64,000 bases of DNA from Myxococcota bacterium (GTDB taxonomy: Bacteria; Myxococcota_A; Bradymonadia; UBA7976; UBA1532), in NCBI GenBank assembly GCA_963169045.1, contig CAUJDF010000039.1:248001-312000 (forward strand), read 5' to 3'. Under the pieces are notes generated by a model. The model saw only the letters and a program-made list of their open reading frames with translations. It was not told the origin of the DNA and made no database searches. Each line of letters begins with the position of its first letter. The first letter of the stretch is position 1. The position numbers and the translations under genes are program-made. Shown here piece after piece: positions 53,701 through 62,332 of the stretch.

Positions 53701-56700
53701 ATCGGCTCTTCGCCGCCGCCGTCGTGTCCGCCGGCGCGCGCGTACGATGGCCGGTGCCACCGGCCTGGGGCGGCGCCCTGACCCTGGCCGCGACGGCGCC
53801 CGACGGCGGCGTCCACGCCCGGGCCTTCGAGATCGACGCCGCGCTGCGGGTGGATCTCGCGGTGGCGCCGGCGGGGGCGGCCTGGGCGGTCACGGCGCGG
53901 GTCACCGACGGCGCCGGGCGGCCCGTGGACGCCGAGGTGGCCCTCGCCGCCGTCGACGAGCGCCTCATGGCGACCGCGGGGGCCGCGCCCGCGCTCGGCC
54001 CGGCGCTGCTCGACGTGCCGGTCCTCGCCGTGGGCCCGGCGGGCGGCGCCGCCCCCGATCTGCGGCACGGCGCCGAGTCGGCCCCGATCGCCGCGGCGCT
54101 CCTCGAGGAGGTCGCCCGGCAGGAGGAGGCCCGCCGCGCCGCGCGCGCGGACAGCGGCCGCTTCGGCGACAACGCCGTCGCCGACGCGATGAAGCGCGAG
54201 GTGCCGCTGAGCGAGGGCCTGCAGGGCCTCGGGGCGGTCGGGTACGGCGCGGGCGCCGGCGGCTTCGGCGCACGGTCGGCGCGCGCCCCGAGCATCCACA
54301 TGGGCGAGGCGCACGTGCGCCCGTCGCGATTCGCCGGTGAGCGCGGGCGTGTCCTCTGGTCCGTCGGGCGCACCGACCGCGAGGGCGTGGTGCGGACGAC
54401 GCTGGCGCCGGCGACGCCGCGGCCGACGCGCTGGCGCGTGACGGCCGTGGCGCTCGCCGCGAACGCGCACGGCCGCGCGACGGCCACCGCCGACGGCGCC
54501 GGCGCGGTCTTCCTGACGACGCGGGCGCCCGCGCCGGGCGCGCCGGGCGAGACGGCGCACCTGCGGGCGACGGTCGTGAACGGCGCCGCCGCGCCGCTGA
54601 AGGGCGCCGTGATCGCCGGCGCCGAGCGGCGCGAGGTGGAGGTCCCCGCCGGTGAGGCCCGGACGGTGGACTTCGGCCCGAAGCCGCCGGGCACGACCGC
54701 CGACCTGACCCTCGAGGCGGACGGCGGCAAGCTGGACGTGCGCCGCTGGACGTTCCGGCTCGCCGGGGGCGCGCACGCGCCGCAGGGGTCGGTGCTGAAC
54801 GTGGCCGTGGGGGCGGGCGGCGGCGCGCCCGTGGCGGCCCTGGCGCTCGCCGACGATCCCGGCGCGTGGGAGGACGCGGGTCGGGCCGCGCTCGCCGGGC
54901 GCGCGGCCCTGGCGGCCCTGCCGCGGGCGCGGGCGAACGAGCGCCCGGCGCTGCTCGCGCGAGCCGCCGCGGCGCGTGCCGCGCTCCGGACGCTGGGCGC
55001 GCCCGGCGAGGCCGCCGACGCCGCCGAGGTCCTCCTGTTCCTCTCCGAGGCGCGCGACAACCTGCCGGACGTCGTGCGCGGCGATCTGGAGGTCGCGCGC
55101 GATGCCGTCCGGCGCGCGCTCCCCGCGGCGCCGTCGGTCGAGGCGCGCCTCGCCGCCGTGCACGCGCTCGCGGCCTCCGGCGCCGAGGTGGACGAGGCCG
55201 TCCTCGCGCGCCTGCAGGCGGCGGCGACGGCACCCGAGGCCGCCGCCCGGCTCGCGCGCGTCCTCCTCGCGCTGAAGCGCCCGGTCGCGGCGCCGCCGCC
55301 CGGCGGACCGCAGGCGGTGCTGGCCCGCGCCGCGCTGCGCCAGCCGCCGGGGGACGTCGCCGGGATCGGCGCGCCACCCCCGCCGGGCGAGCCCGGCCGC
55401 CCCGAGTGGATCGCGGCGCTCGCCGCGCTCTCGCCGACCCCACCGAAGAAGGCCAGTGGCGTCGCGGCGATCCACGTCGACGGCCGACGGGCCGGCGAGG
55501 TCGATCTGGTGACGGGCGGGCTCGTCCGCGTCCCGGCGGGCGACGTCGTGCGCGTCGAGGGCGCCCCCGGCGCGCTGAGCTGGCGCTCCGATCCGCGCCC
55601 CGCGGGCGACGGCGCGCGGGCGACGGCGCGCGTGCCCGCCGGCGCCTCGGGCCGACCGGTGGCGGGCGCGGAGGCGGCCGAGCTCGCGCGCGACCCGGCC
55701 GTCCGCTGCGATCCGTGCCGCCTTCGCGTCGGCGACGCGTTGTTCGTCGACGCCGACCTGCGGGCGCCGGGCTGGTCGCCGCCCGTGGGCCTCGCCCTCG
55801 AGCCGGCGGCGGGGCGCCTGCGCGCCGTGGTCCCCGGGCGCTTCTCCGTGGCCGGCCTGCGCGTCCGCGGCGAAGACGGACGCTGGCGAACCGCCGCGCC
55901 GCTCGCCGTCGAAGTCGTGGCGGACGAGGGCCCGGTCTCGCCGGTGGCCGCGCCGTTCGCGGTGGCGCTCGCCGAGGTGGCCGCCGCCGCCGGCGACGAC
56001 CCCGGACCGGCGCCCGAGGACGCGGCGCCCGCCGTTCGCGCCCGCGCCGCCGCCGTACGGTTCGCCCACGCCGTCCGCGCCGGCGCCCCCGCCGCGGAGC
56101 GCGTCGCCCGCTTCGAGGCCCTGCGCGAGGTCGAGCCCGACGCCCGCCTCGAGCTCCCGGAGGTGCGCTCGGTCGCGCTCGCCTATCGCGAGATCGGGCG
56201 CCCCGAGCGGGCGATCGCCGTGTGGCGCGCCGGCCTCGGCGCCGCCTTCCTGGCCGAGGCCGGAGCCGCGCGAGCCCTCGAGGACGCCGTCGGCCTGCTG
56301 GCCTCTCTCCAGGCCCTGCGGGCGCTCACCGGCCGGTACCCCGTCATCCCGGTGGTCGAGGAGACGCTGTTCCACCTGCCGGAGCGGCTCGGCACGCTGG
56401 CCGACGGCGATCTGCCGCCCGAGGTCGCGCGCGCCTCCATCACCGCCACCGACCTGCGCCTGATGGCCGCCGCCTGGGACCGCGAGTTCCTGGCCTTCCA
56501 CGCGTCGTCGCCGCTGGCGCCGGAGGCCGGCTTCCATCTCGCGCAGGGCCTGCTGCGGCTGCGCGCCTTCGCGCCCGCCGCCGAGTGGGCCGGCCGCGTC
56601 GCCGCCGCGCACCCCGAGGCCGAGGTGCTCGACGGGCTGCTGCTGGCCGAGGGCCTCGCCCGCGCCGAGATGGGGCAGGGGGACCGCGCCCTCGCGCTCT

Positions 56701-57593
56701 TCGAGCGCGTCGCGGAGGGCGAGTTCCCCCAGGCCGACGGCACCCGCGGCCCCGCCGCGAGCCGCACCGACGCACGCTACGCCGCGGCGCGCCTGCACGA
56801 GGCCCGCGGCGACCTCGACGCGGCCCGCGCCGCCTACCGCGCCATCGCCGACGAGAACCCGGAGGCCGGCGAGGCGGCGGCCGCGCTGACGGCGGTGCGC
56901 CTCTCCTCGGACGCCGTCCTGCGGCAGGCGACCGATGCGCCCGCCCGCGTGCCGGTGCGCGCCGCGAACCTCGACGAGGTGCAGGTCCGCGTCTATCGCC
57001 TCGACCTGCGGACGCTCTTCCTGCGTGACGGCGGCCTCGACGACGTCCTCGGCCTCAACGTCTCGGGCGTGAGCCCGGCGTGGTCCGGCGAGCGGTCGCT
57101 GCCGGGCGGGCCGGCGGGGCCGTTCCCGCGGCGCGTCGACCTCGAGCTGCCCATCGACGCGCCCGGCGCGTGGCTCGTCCGCATCGGCGGCGGCGGGCAG
57201 CAGACCTCGACGCTGGTCGTGCGCAGCGACCTCGAGGTGGCCGAGGACGGCGGCGGCCGGCTGCGGGCGCGGTGGCGACGGGGCGCGCCCGCCGCGGGCG
57301 TGGCGGTGCGCGGCGTCCGCCCGGACGGCGACATCGTCGCGGCCACGACCGATCCGCGGGGCGTGGCCCAGCTCGCGGGCGGCGGCGCCGTCCTCGTGTT
57401 CGACGGCGAGCATTACGCGTTCGCCGACGCGCCGGCGGCGCCCACGCCGGAGATGCCCGCCGCGCCGAAGGCCGCCGATCTGTACGATCGCCTCGGCGAG
57501 CGCCTCGAGGAGCAGCGCCGCCGCAACCAGGAGCGCTATGAGGACAACCTGCGCGTCGATCCGGACCAGTCGGTGGAAGCCTCGCAGATGTGA
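50760..57593 (+). CDS. Giant secreted TPR and alpha-2-macroglobulin-like protein
   Basis: 2277 residues with GGAGGAG before the ATG and a signal peptide (MRLWMACMMAWLLPAAAIA). Residues 20-450 are TPR-like. From 460 a series of beta domains follows, including an MG2-like domain with DLDRPVYRPGDTVGFRV (about 655-675). Near 1140-1180 lies a Gly-rich stretch (GLGAVGYGAGAGGFGARSA), then the A2M core TRWRVTAVALAANAHGRA (about 1224). Helical regions with more TPRs follow to about 2060, and a last beta domain. No thioester CGEQ motif or complement-like TED is seen. By analogy to bacterial A2M it may trap proteases in the periplasm, or act as a scaffold. Confidence 0.82.
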   Translation: MRLWMACMMAWLLPAAAIADDAALAALAGGRVREGVERLREAAARPGADPELLCLLGRAERRLGDERAAAATLARVPPDAPCARQAGFTRADALLARGEAGPAVALYESLGTPALGEDRDAATAAAIEALAGRLLAGPEPEVDRAADLLALAVVLRLAPDRRVALARRIAGLAAAHADLPVDGARDALLESLGRPGGDRPADRGLVARLLPPAWGLAALAPLPHDAPTLATRADVAEPFDTDVAFAFRDAALEKDPASPLAARHANALAEAGRAVAARALLARLAAGQDEDAARAAWRLARLDLAADRPEAVLESVAAYLRRFPAGEARAEAEAAQGAARLRLARRAFAAGAPAAAVEHGDALVARDPRADEAPDATYEAGLAARAAGDAADARRRWKAVAARWPEADAAERAVAALARALAFDDGRYEEAVAWLRAREKDGVVAAAMERARLADADVRLEVSGRRAPGRPATVRVVARNLREVELRLHRVDAEAFLLAGGTPATLPALDVRVIAPDARWQAAVPGFAPGRDIAFDVPVKATGPGLYVVTVAAPDREASAVLLVSDLDLVARAVGPDLAVAAFRGGRPVAGAEVVVRAGGEVKRGRTDRAGLFRVEVPGGPLGILARDDGAPALVALGREEGTAPPASLVAGADLDRPVYRPGDTVGFRVALRRGGAPVPGPWKVWLGDYPSVRLEPGPSGSVVGELPLPPRPVGPLTLFAQAPGGDGPLAVATVQIAADAPAGRDLVVRMDDGGATVVVREADGAPAAGVPIDAGPAGRGRTDGTGRLRLAGPPAGLPWRVHAAIAGTDVSASAERVLPDREPLRLEPEADRLRPGEAPRLRVDGAPGRVRLTLARLVEPRPEPPPPADPWVPAVRTALEGPLSWRGSGPALPAITQEEEAWRLDVDLKDRPLEQVLPALAEGRYRVRAVALDGRVRSVVANLTVAADGVRLLGGRSAGAGEALDLRVEGGAALVTAEGDRLFAAAVVSAGARVRWPVPPAWGGALTLAATAPDGGVHARAFEIDAALRVDLAVAPAGAAWAVTARVTDGAGRPVDAEVALAAVDERLMATAGAAPALGPALLDVPVLAVGPAGGAAPDLRHGAESAPIAAALLEEVARQEEARRAARADSGRFGDNAVADAMKREVPLSEGLQGLGAVGYGAGAGGFGARSARAPSIHMGEAHVRPSRFAGERGRVLWSVGRTDREGVVRTTLAPATPRPTRWRVTAVALAANAHGRATATADGAGAVFLTTRAPAPGAPGETAHLRATVVNGAAAPLKGAVIAGAERREVEVPAGEARTVDFGPKPPGTTADLTLEADGGKLDVRRWTFRLAGGAHAPQGSVLNVAVGAGGGAPVAALALADDPGAWEDAGRAALAGRAALAALPRARANERPALLARAAAARAALRTLGAPGEAADAAEVLLFLSEARDNLPDVVRGDLEVARDAVRRALPAAPSVEARLAAVHALAASGAEVDEAVLARLQAAATAPEAAARLARVLLALKRPVAAPPPGGPQAVLARAALRQPPGDVAGIGAPPPPGEPGRPEWIAALAALSPTPPKKASGVAAIHVDGRRAGEVDLVTGGLVRVPAGDVVRVEGAPGALSWRSDPRPAGDGARATARVPAGASGRPVAGAEAAELARDPAVRCDPCRLRVGDALFVDADLRAPGWSPPVGLALEPAAGRLRAVVPGRFSVAGLRVRGEDGRWRTAAPLAVEVVADEGPVSPVAAPFAVALAEVAAAAGDDPGPAPEDAAPAVRARAAAVRFAHAVRAGAPAAERVARFEALREVEPDARLELPEVRSVALAYREIGRPERAIAVWRAGLGAAFLAEAGAARALEDAVGLLASLQALRALTGRYPVIPVVEETLFHLPERLGTLADGDLPPEVARASITATDLRLMAAAWDREFLAFHASSPLAPEAGFHLAQGLLRLRAFAPAAEWAGRVAAAHPEAEVLDGLLLAEGLARAEMGQGDRALALFERVAEGEFPQADGTRGPAASRTDARYAAARLHEARGDLDAARAAYRAIADENPEAGEAAAALTAVRLSSDAVLRQATDAPARVPVRAANLDEVQVRVYRLDLRTLFLRDGGLDDVLGLNVSGVSPAWSGERSLPGGPAGPFPRRVDLELPIDAPGAWLVRIGGGGQQTSTLVVRSDLEVAEDGGGRLRARWRRGAPAAGVAVRGVRPDGDIVAATTDPRGVAQLAGGGAVLVFDGEHYAFADAPAAPTPEMPAAPKAADLYDRLGERLEEQRRRNQERYEDNLRVDPDQSVEASQM

Positions 57594-57644
57594 CGCCCCG
57601 CGCACCGGCGGACTCCGCTGCGTTCCGCAGCCGGGGGAGCACCG

Positions 57645-58760
57645 ATGCACCTGCACCTGATCGCCGCCTTGTTGACGACGGACGCGAGCGTGACGCCGCC
57701 CGGCCAGGTGGACCCGCTGCCCGCCGCGTGCGTCCGCCCCGGCAACACCATCGTCTGGACGCAGCCGCCGCGGCTGCCCATCGAGCACCAGCAGGCGGTG
57801 CGCGTGCCCACCGACGGGACGGTCCGCATCGCCTTCGCCGGGAGCGCCTGCCCCGAGGCGTCGCAGTTCACCATCCAGGCCGCCGACGGGACGCCCGTGC
57901 CCACCCAGGTGCGCGTCCGCTCGCCGTGGGTGCTCGACGTCTTCCGCGAGGCCGGCCCGACGCTCCTCGAGATCCAGCCCATGGCGCCGCTCGCCGAGAA
58001 GGCCGACTACACGGTCACGTGGCGCGTGCCGGTCGCAGAACTGTCTGAATTCACGACGTATTCACTGACCTTTCGCACGGCGACGCACGCGACGGACCCC
58101 CTCGACGCCGGCGCGTTCGAGGGCATCCGCGCCGTCGAGCCGTTCACGACGAACTGTGGGGGCGAGGGCAACGCCGGCGGGGTGATCCGCGGCGGCATGG
58201 GCCCGCCCGGCTGCGCCGAGGTCGACCGGCTGCTGCTGGCGGTGCGCTACTTGCCGGTGGACCGGCCGGACGTGGCCTACGTGATCGAGCGCGTCTCGTC
58301 GGCCGCCGAGGACGGCGCGCGCGACGACCGCCCGCTCGAGATCGGCTACGAGGCCGGCGTCGACCTCGACGTGGTGCACGCCTCCCACGAGCGCCGGTCC
58401 GTCGTCACGGTGCCCGCGGCGCCGACGCCGCGCCGCGACTGCTTCCGCGTCCGCATGCTGGACCAGCGGGGCCGCGCGCACGGGGACGAGAGCGCGACGG
58501 CCTGCATCGACCTGCCCGCCGGCTTCGCGTGCCCGGTGCCGCCGACGACGATCGAGCCGTCGGGGCCGGTGCCGCTGCGCGCCTGCGCGGCCGTCGGCGT
58601 GCACGGCGGCGACGCGCGGCGCGAGCCGCCGCCGGACGACGGATCGGGATCGGAAGACGACGGGGGCGGGGGCGGGGGCTGCGACGCCGCCGGATCGCCG
58701 GCGGCGCTGCCCGGGCTGATGGTGTTGGCGGGGCTGCTGCGGCGTCGTCGCCGTCAGTAG
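57645..58760 (+). CDS. Secreted protein with MYXO-CTERM-like anchor
   Basis: 371 residues from ATG at 57645 (GGGGGAG upstream). The first 17 residues are only weakly hydrophobic (MHLHLIAALLTTDASV), so export by a short signal is likely but not certain. Eight Cys are spread through the chain, and two beta domains of about 150 residues are suggested. The end is Gly/Asp-rich, then GCDAAGSPAALPGLMVLAGL and a run of five Arg, a MYXO-CTERM-like sorting tail that is cleaved and lipid-anchored in myxobacteria. Converges on the lipoprotein gene, overlapping by seven bases. Confidence 0.82.
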   Translation: MHLHLIAALLTTDASVTPPGQVDPLPAACVRPGNTIVWTQPPRLPIEHQQAVRVPTDGTVRIAFAGSACPEASQFTIQAADGTPVPTQVRVRSPWVLDVFREAGPTLLEIQPMAPLAEKADYTVTWRVPVAELSEFTTYSLTFRTATHATDPLDAGAFEGIRAVEPFTTNCGGEGNAGGVIRGGMGPPGCAEVDRLLLAVRYLPVDRPDVAYVIERVSSAAEDGARDDRPLEIGYEAGVDLDVVHASHERRSVVTVPAAPTPRRDCFRVRMLDQRGRAHGDESATACIDLPAGFACPVPPTTIEPSGPVPLRACAAVGVHGGDARREPPPDDGSGSEDDGGGGGGCDAAGSPAALPGLMVLAGLLRRRRRQ

Positions 58761-60004
58761 GGGCAGGCGAAGAGCGTGGCGAGCGCCCGGCGGGCGGCCG
58801 CCCCGTCGAACGCGTCGGCGGTGCCGCCGAACGCGGCGGCGAGCGCATCGGCCGCCGCGGGATCGGCGGCGCGCGCCGCGCGGTCGATGGCCGGCCCGAG
58901 GATCTTCAGGAAGGCCCAGTGGGCCGCGCGCGCCTCGCCCTCGGCCGCCTCGAACGCCTGGATGCGCGCGTCGAGGATCGCGGCGAGCGAGCTGTCGACC
59001 GCCGTGTCGATCTGGGTGTTCGCGCGCCCCTGCAGCTCGGCGTTCATCGCCGTCTCGCCGTTGTCGAGGTCGCGCCAGCAGCGGATCGCGAGCAGGCCAT
59101 CGAACACGGCGTCGTGCACCTCGGGGGCGACGTCCTGGACGATGCCGCCGTATCCGAGGTTGTCCTCGTCGCGCTGCTTGCCGCCGGTGTAGTAGGCCCA
59201 GCCCGAGTCGCAGTCGGCGGCCTTGCCGGCGCAGGTGTTCACCTCTTTGTAGACGCTCACGTAGAGGAACCACAGCAGCGACGCCTCGAGCCGGGCGGCG
59301 TTCAGGCGCGGCTCCTGACCCATCGAGCCGGCCTCGAGCGCCGCCTGGACGAGCGGCTCGATGCGCGCCGGGCCGATGCAGTAGTCCGGGTGCATCGCGA
59401 CGGAGCCTGCGTCCGCGCAGTCGGCCCCTTCGGGCTTCGGCACGTGCTGGTCGTAGCGGCGCGTCACGCGGCTCTGCAGACCCTCCTCCTGGCCGTACAG
59501 GAACGCCGCGTCGATGAACGCCTGTGCGTCCGGAGCGCCCTCGGCGCGCCAGAGCAGGTCCGCCATCTCCTCGTAGGCCTCGATGCGGCCGATGGTGCCC
59601 GGCGGCGAGGCGCCCGCGAGCGCCCAGTCGTCCGCGTCGCTCACGCACGCATCCCAGGCGTCGCCCGGATAGTACGTGTCGGGCCGATCGCACTGCGGGC
59701 CGCCACCACCGGCGCCGCCTTCGCCGCCGGCGCCGCCTTCGCCGCCGGCGCCGCCTCCACCACCGGCGCCACCCTGACCGCCGGCGCCGCCTTCGCCGCC
59801 GGCGCCGCCTTCACCGCCGGCGCCGCCTTCGCCACCGGCGCCGCCTTCACCGCCGGCGCCGCCTTCACCACCGGCGCCGCCGTCGCCGCCCATGGCACCC
59901 GCGCCACCGGCGCCGCCCGCGCCACTCTCCTCGGGATCGTCGGATTCGCACGCCGAGAGCGCGCACGCCAGCGCCACCGCGACGATCGACCACTGCCTCC
60001 TCAC
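58754..60004 (-). CDS. Lipoprotein with long Gly-rich repeat, partner of the TonB receptor
   Basis: 416 residues from GTG at 60004. The signal ends in LSAC, then acidic residues and about 65 residues of GGAGGE-type repeats. The mature domain is helical with Cys (YYPGDAWDACVSDADDW, ASLLWFLYVSVYKEVNTCAG, CDSGWAYYTGGKQRDEDNLG). It starts in a GTGA overlap with the TonB receptor stop, so the two are coupled; a role as surface ligand-binding partner of the receptor is inferred. I do not recognise the fold with certainty; the imelysin/EfeO group is one possibility. Confidence 0.82.
   Translation of the reverse strand: MRRQWSIVAVALACALSACESDDPEESGAGGAGGAGAMGGDGGAGGEGGAGGEGGAGGEGGAGGEGGAGGEGGAGGQGGAGGGGGAGGEGGAGGEGGAGGGGPQCDRPDTYYPGDAWDACVSDADDWALAGASPPGTIGRIEAYEEMADLLWRAEGAPDAQAFIDAAFLYGQEEGLQSRVTRRYDQHVPKPEGADCADAGSVAMHPDYCIGPARIEPLVQAALEAGSMGQEPRLNAARLEASLLWFLYVSVYKEVNTCAGKAADCDSGWAYYTGGKQRDEDNLGYGGIVQDVAPEVHDAVFDGLLAIRCWRDLDNGETAMNAELQGRANTQIDTAVDSSLAAILDARIQAFEAAEGEARAAHWAFLKILGPAIDRAARAADPAAADALAAAFGGTADAFDGAAARRALATLFACPY
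59699..59893 (-). repeat. 18-base tandem repeat, about eleven units
   Basis: On the minus strand the unit GGCGCCGGCGGCGAAGGC and variants repeat about eleven times, encoding GGAGGE, GGAGGQ or GGAGGG. Variants differ by single bases, so units can slip and the linker length probably varies between strains. Confidence 0.9.
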
Positions 60005-62193
60005 GGAGCCACCTCCACATTCACGACGAGGCCGCGGCCGGCGCCGTTCACCGCCGATCCGTGCACGCGGTACGCCTCGTCCGTCAGGTTGTCGAGCACC
60101 AGGTTGAGCGTGAACCCCGGCCGCACGATGCCGGCGCGAAGCTCGTGAACCACGTAGCCGGGCGTCCCGCCGAACGGGATGCGGGCGTCGTGGATGTCAC
60201 CGAAGGACAATCGAGCCTGCTCGGCGGCCCAGCGGGTCGCCGCGCCGAGGTACAGGCCGCCGGCGCCCGACCAGCGCGCCTCGGCCGTCCCGTTGAGCGG
60301 GGGGATGCGCGAGAGCGGCTGCCGCCCGCCGGTCGGCGCCTCGCCCTCGCCGTGGGCGTAGGAGACGGTGGCGCGCCCCTCGAACCCGAGGCCGGGCCGA
60401 ACGCGCGCCTCGCCCTCGAAGCCCTGAATGACCGCCGTGTCCCCGAGGTTTACGAGCCGGACGGCGATGCGGCGGTTGGACCGACACTCGCGATCCGAGG
60501 GCGGACACTCCGCGGCGCGTCGCTCCATGGCGTCGTCGAGCGTCGAGCGGAAGGCCCAGCCCTCGAGTGTGAGCCAGCGCCAGTCGAGCCGCGCCCCCAC
60601 CTCGAGCGTGAGCGCCCGCTCCGGATCCAGGTCGGGATTCTCCACCTGGTATCCCTGGCCGGTGGCTTGACGCGCCGTCAGATCGTCCAGGTTCGGCGGC
60701 CGAAAGCCCTGCTCCGCGTTGAGCATGAGCGTGAGCGGGCCCCAGGCGTTCCATTCCACCCCACCGTTGGCCACGAACGCCGACCAGCCCTCATCGACGG
60801 CGACGGTCTCGGCGTCGGGGACCGCCGGGCTGTCGGCGGCGGCGAACGCCCACCGCGCGCCGGCCCGCAGCAGCAGCCCGTCGCCGACGTGGAGCCGCGG
60901 CGCGGCCCACACGCCGCCCTGCGCGTACTCGCTGCCGTCGACGTACTGCCCGCGCGGCCGCAGGTTGAGGAGGCTGTCGTGGGTGCGATGCCAGATGTCC
61001 CAGGCCGCCGACTCGATGGTCTCGAAGGTGCCGTCGACGCCGTAGCGACCTTCGATGCCGAGGTTCGGGCCGAGGCCGAACCAGCCCGTCGCGCCCCGCG
61101 CGAGCACCTCGTACTGGTCGATGTCGTCGCGCCGTCCGTTGACGAACGGCTCGTGGCTGTTGCTGGCCCGCTGGTGCTGTCGCTGGTACGCGGCCGCGAG
61201 CTCGAGCCGGCGCATCGCCGCCGTGCCGGGCTGCAGCGCCGCCTTGGCGTAGGCATGCGTGCGGAACTGCTCGTCGTACGTCAGGCAGTGCGTCTCCGGC
61301 GCCTCGGGCGGCGGGCATTGATCCGTACGCGGCGCGTCATACTGCCGGTAGAGGTAGAGCGCCGCCGTGAGCGTCTCGCCCGGCCCGAGCCGGTGGACGA
61401 GCCGCGCGTCCCCGGTCAGCTCCCGGAACCCGGTGCCGAGCTGCGTCCGCCCGTCGTCCGCGAAGCGCGGGACCTGCTTCTCGGCGGCGGGCAGGCCGAC
61501 CTCCGCCGGCGTCTTCAGCCCGTGGATGGGCCCCGCGGCCTCGAGGCGCTCCACGTCGCGGTAGCCGGCGCCGACGAGCAGGCCGGTGGCGCGCCCGAGC
61601 TGGGCGTCGAGCTGCAGGCGCCCGCCGACCTCGCCGTCGGCCGTCGCGTGCCGGAAGGCGGCCTTCGGCTGCACGTGGAGGCCCTGCCGATCGGGATCGA
61701 CGTCCGGCTCGAGCGGGTGGACGAGCACCGCGCCGGCGATGGCGTCGGCGCCGAGCTCCACGCCGGCCGCGCCGCGCACGACCTCGACGCTGTCGATCGT
61801 GCGGGCGTCCACCGTGACGAAGTACTGGTTCGGCCCCTCACGGAAGAGCGCGTGGTTGATCCGCAGGCCGTCGAAGAGCAGCAGGGTGCGGCGTCCGGTC
61901 TGGCCGCGAATGTACGGCGAGGCCTGGCCGTGGGCCGTCTGCTGCACGTACACCCCCGGTGTGTAGCGCAGCGCCTCCGGCGCGGAGCGGGCCTGGCGCT
62001 CGTCGAGCTGCGACCGCGTCGTGCGCGTCGTCGCCCGTCCGTCCTTCGCGTCCTCGGCCTTCTTCTCGCGCACGACGATGCCTTCGTCTTCCGGTGCGGG
62101 GTCGTCGGGACGGATCTCGAGTGTCTGCGCGGCGGCGACCGACGCGAACCCTGCCAACGCGAAGAACGTGCGAGCGATCTGTCCGAACCCCAT
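60001..62193 (-). CDS. TonB-dependent outer-membrane receptor
   Basis: 730 residues with signal peptide (ARTFFALAGFASVAAAQ). An early EDEGIVVREKKAED segment fits a TonB box region. The plug is clear: RSAPEALRYTPGVYVQQTAHGQASPYIRG is its start, then LLLFDGLRINHALFREGPN, and SVEVVRGAAGVELGADAIAGAV ends it. The barrel has aromatic strands and ends LTDEAYRVHGSAVNGAGR. The barrel contains several Cys pairs (DQCPPPEAPETHCLTYD), which is unusual for enteric receptors. Ligand unknown. Coupled to the downstream lipoprotein and divergent from pyrD. Confidence 0.93.
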   Translation of the reverse strand: MGFGQIARTFFALAGFASVAAAQTLEIRPDDPAPEDEGIVVREKKAEDAKDGRATTRTTRSQLDERQARSAPEALRYTPGVYVQQTAHGQASPYIRGQTGRRTLLLFDGLRINHALFREGPNQYFVTVDARTIDSVEVVRGAAGVELGADAIAGAVLVHPLEPDVDPDRQGLHVQPKAAFRHATADGEVGGRLQLDAQLGRATGLLVGAGYRDVERLEAAGPIHGLKTPAEVGLPAAEKQVPRFADDGRTQLGTGFRELTGDARLVHRLGPGETLTAALYLYRQYDAPRTDQCPPPEAPETHCLTYDEQFRTHAYAKAALQPGTAAMRRLELAAAYQRQHQRASNSHEPFVNGRRDDIDQYEVLARGATGWFGLGPNLGIEGRYGVDGTFETIESAAWDIWHRTHDSLLNLRPRGQYVDGSEYAQGGVWAAPRLHVGDGLLLRAGARWAFAAADSPAVPDAETVAVDEGWSAFVANGGVEWNAWGPLTLMLNAEQGFRPPNLDDLTARQATGQGYQVENPDLDPERALTLEVGARLDWRWLTLEGWAFRSTLDDAMERRAAECPPSDRECRSNRRIAVRLVNLGDTAVIQGFEGEARVRPGLGFEGRATVSYAHGEGEAPTGGRQPLSRIPPLNGTAEARWSGAGGLYLGAATRWAAEQARLSFGDIHDARIPFGGTPGYVVHELRAGIVRPGFTLNLVLDNLTDEAYRVHGSAVNGAGRGLVVNVEVAP

Positions 62194-62332
62194 CGACGTG
62201 GCCACCCTAACGGAATGTGCGCTGCGCGCTGAATCGCGGAGACTACCTATTCGTCGCGAGACAGGCGGACCGCGAGCGCGAGACATGCGATTCGCTTGCG
62301 ACGCCCGCGGGGTCCGGCTACTCCTCCGCGCG

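Noticed and set aside
50616-57788. Open frame of about 2390 codons on the minus strand opposite the giant secreted protein
   Set aside because: It is an antisense shadow: Arg/Gly/Ala-rich with no signal, domain or SD site, whereas the plus frame has a signal peptide, GGAGGAG and recognisable domains. Long antisense frames are expected at this GC content.
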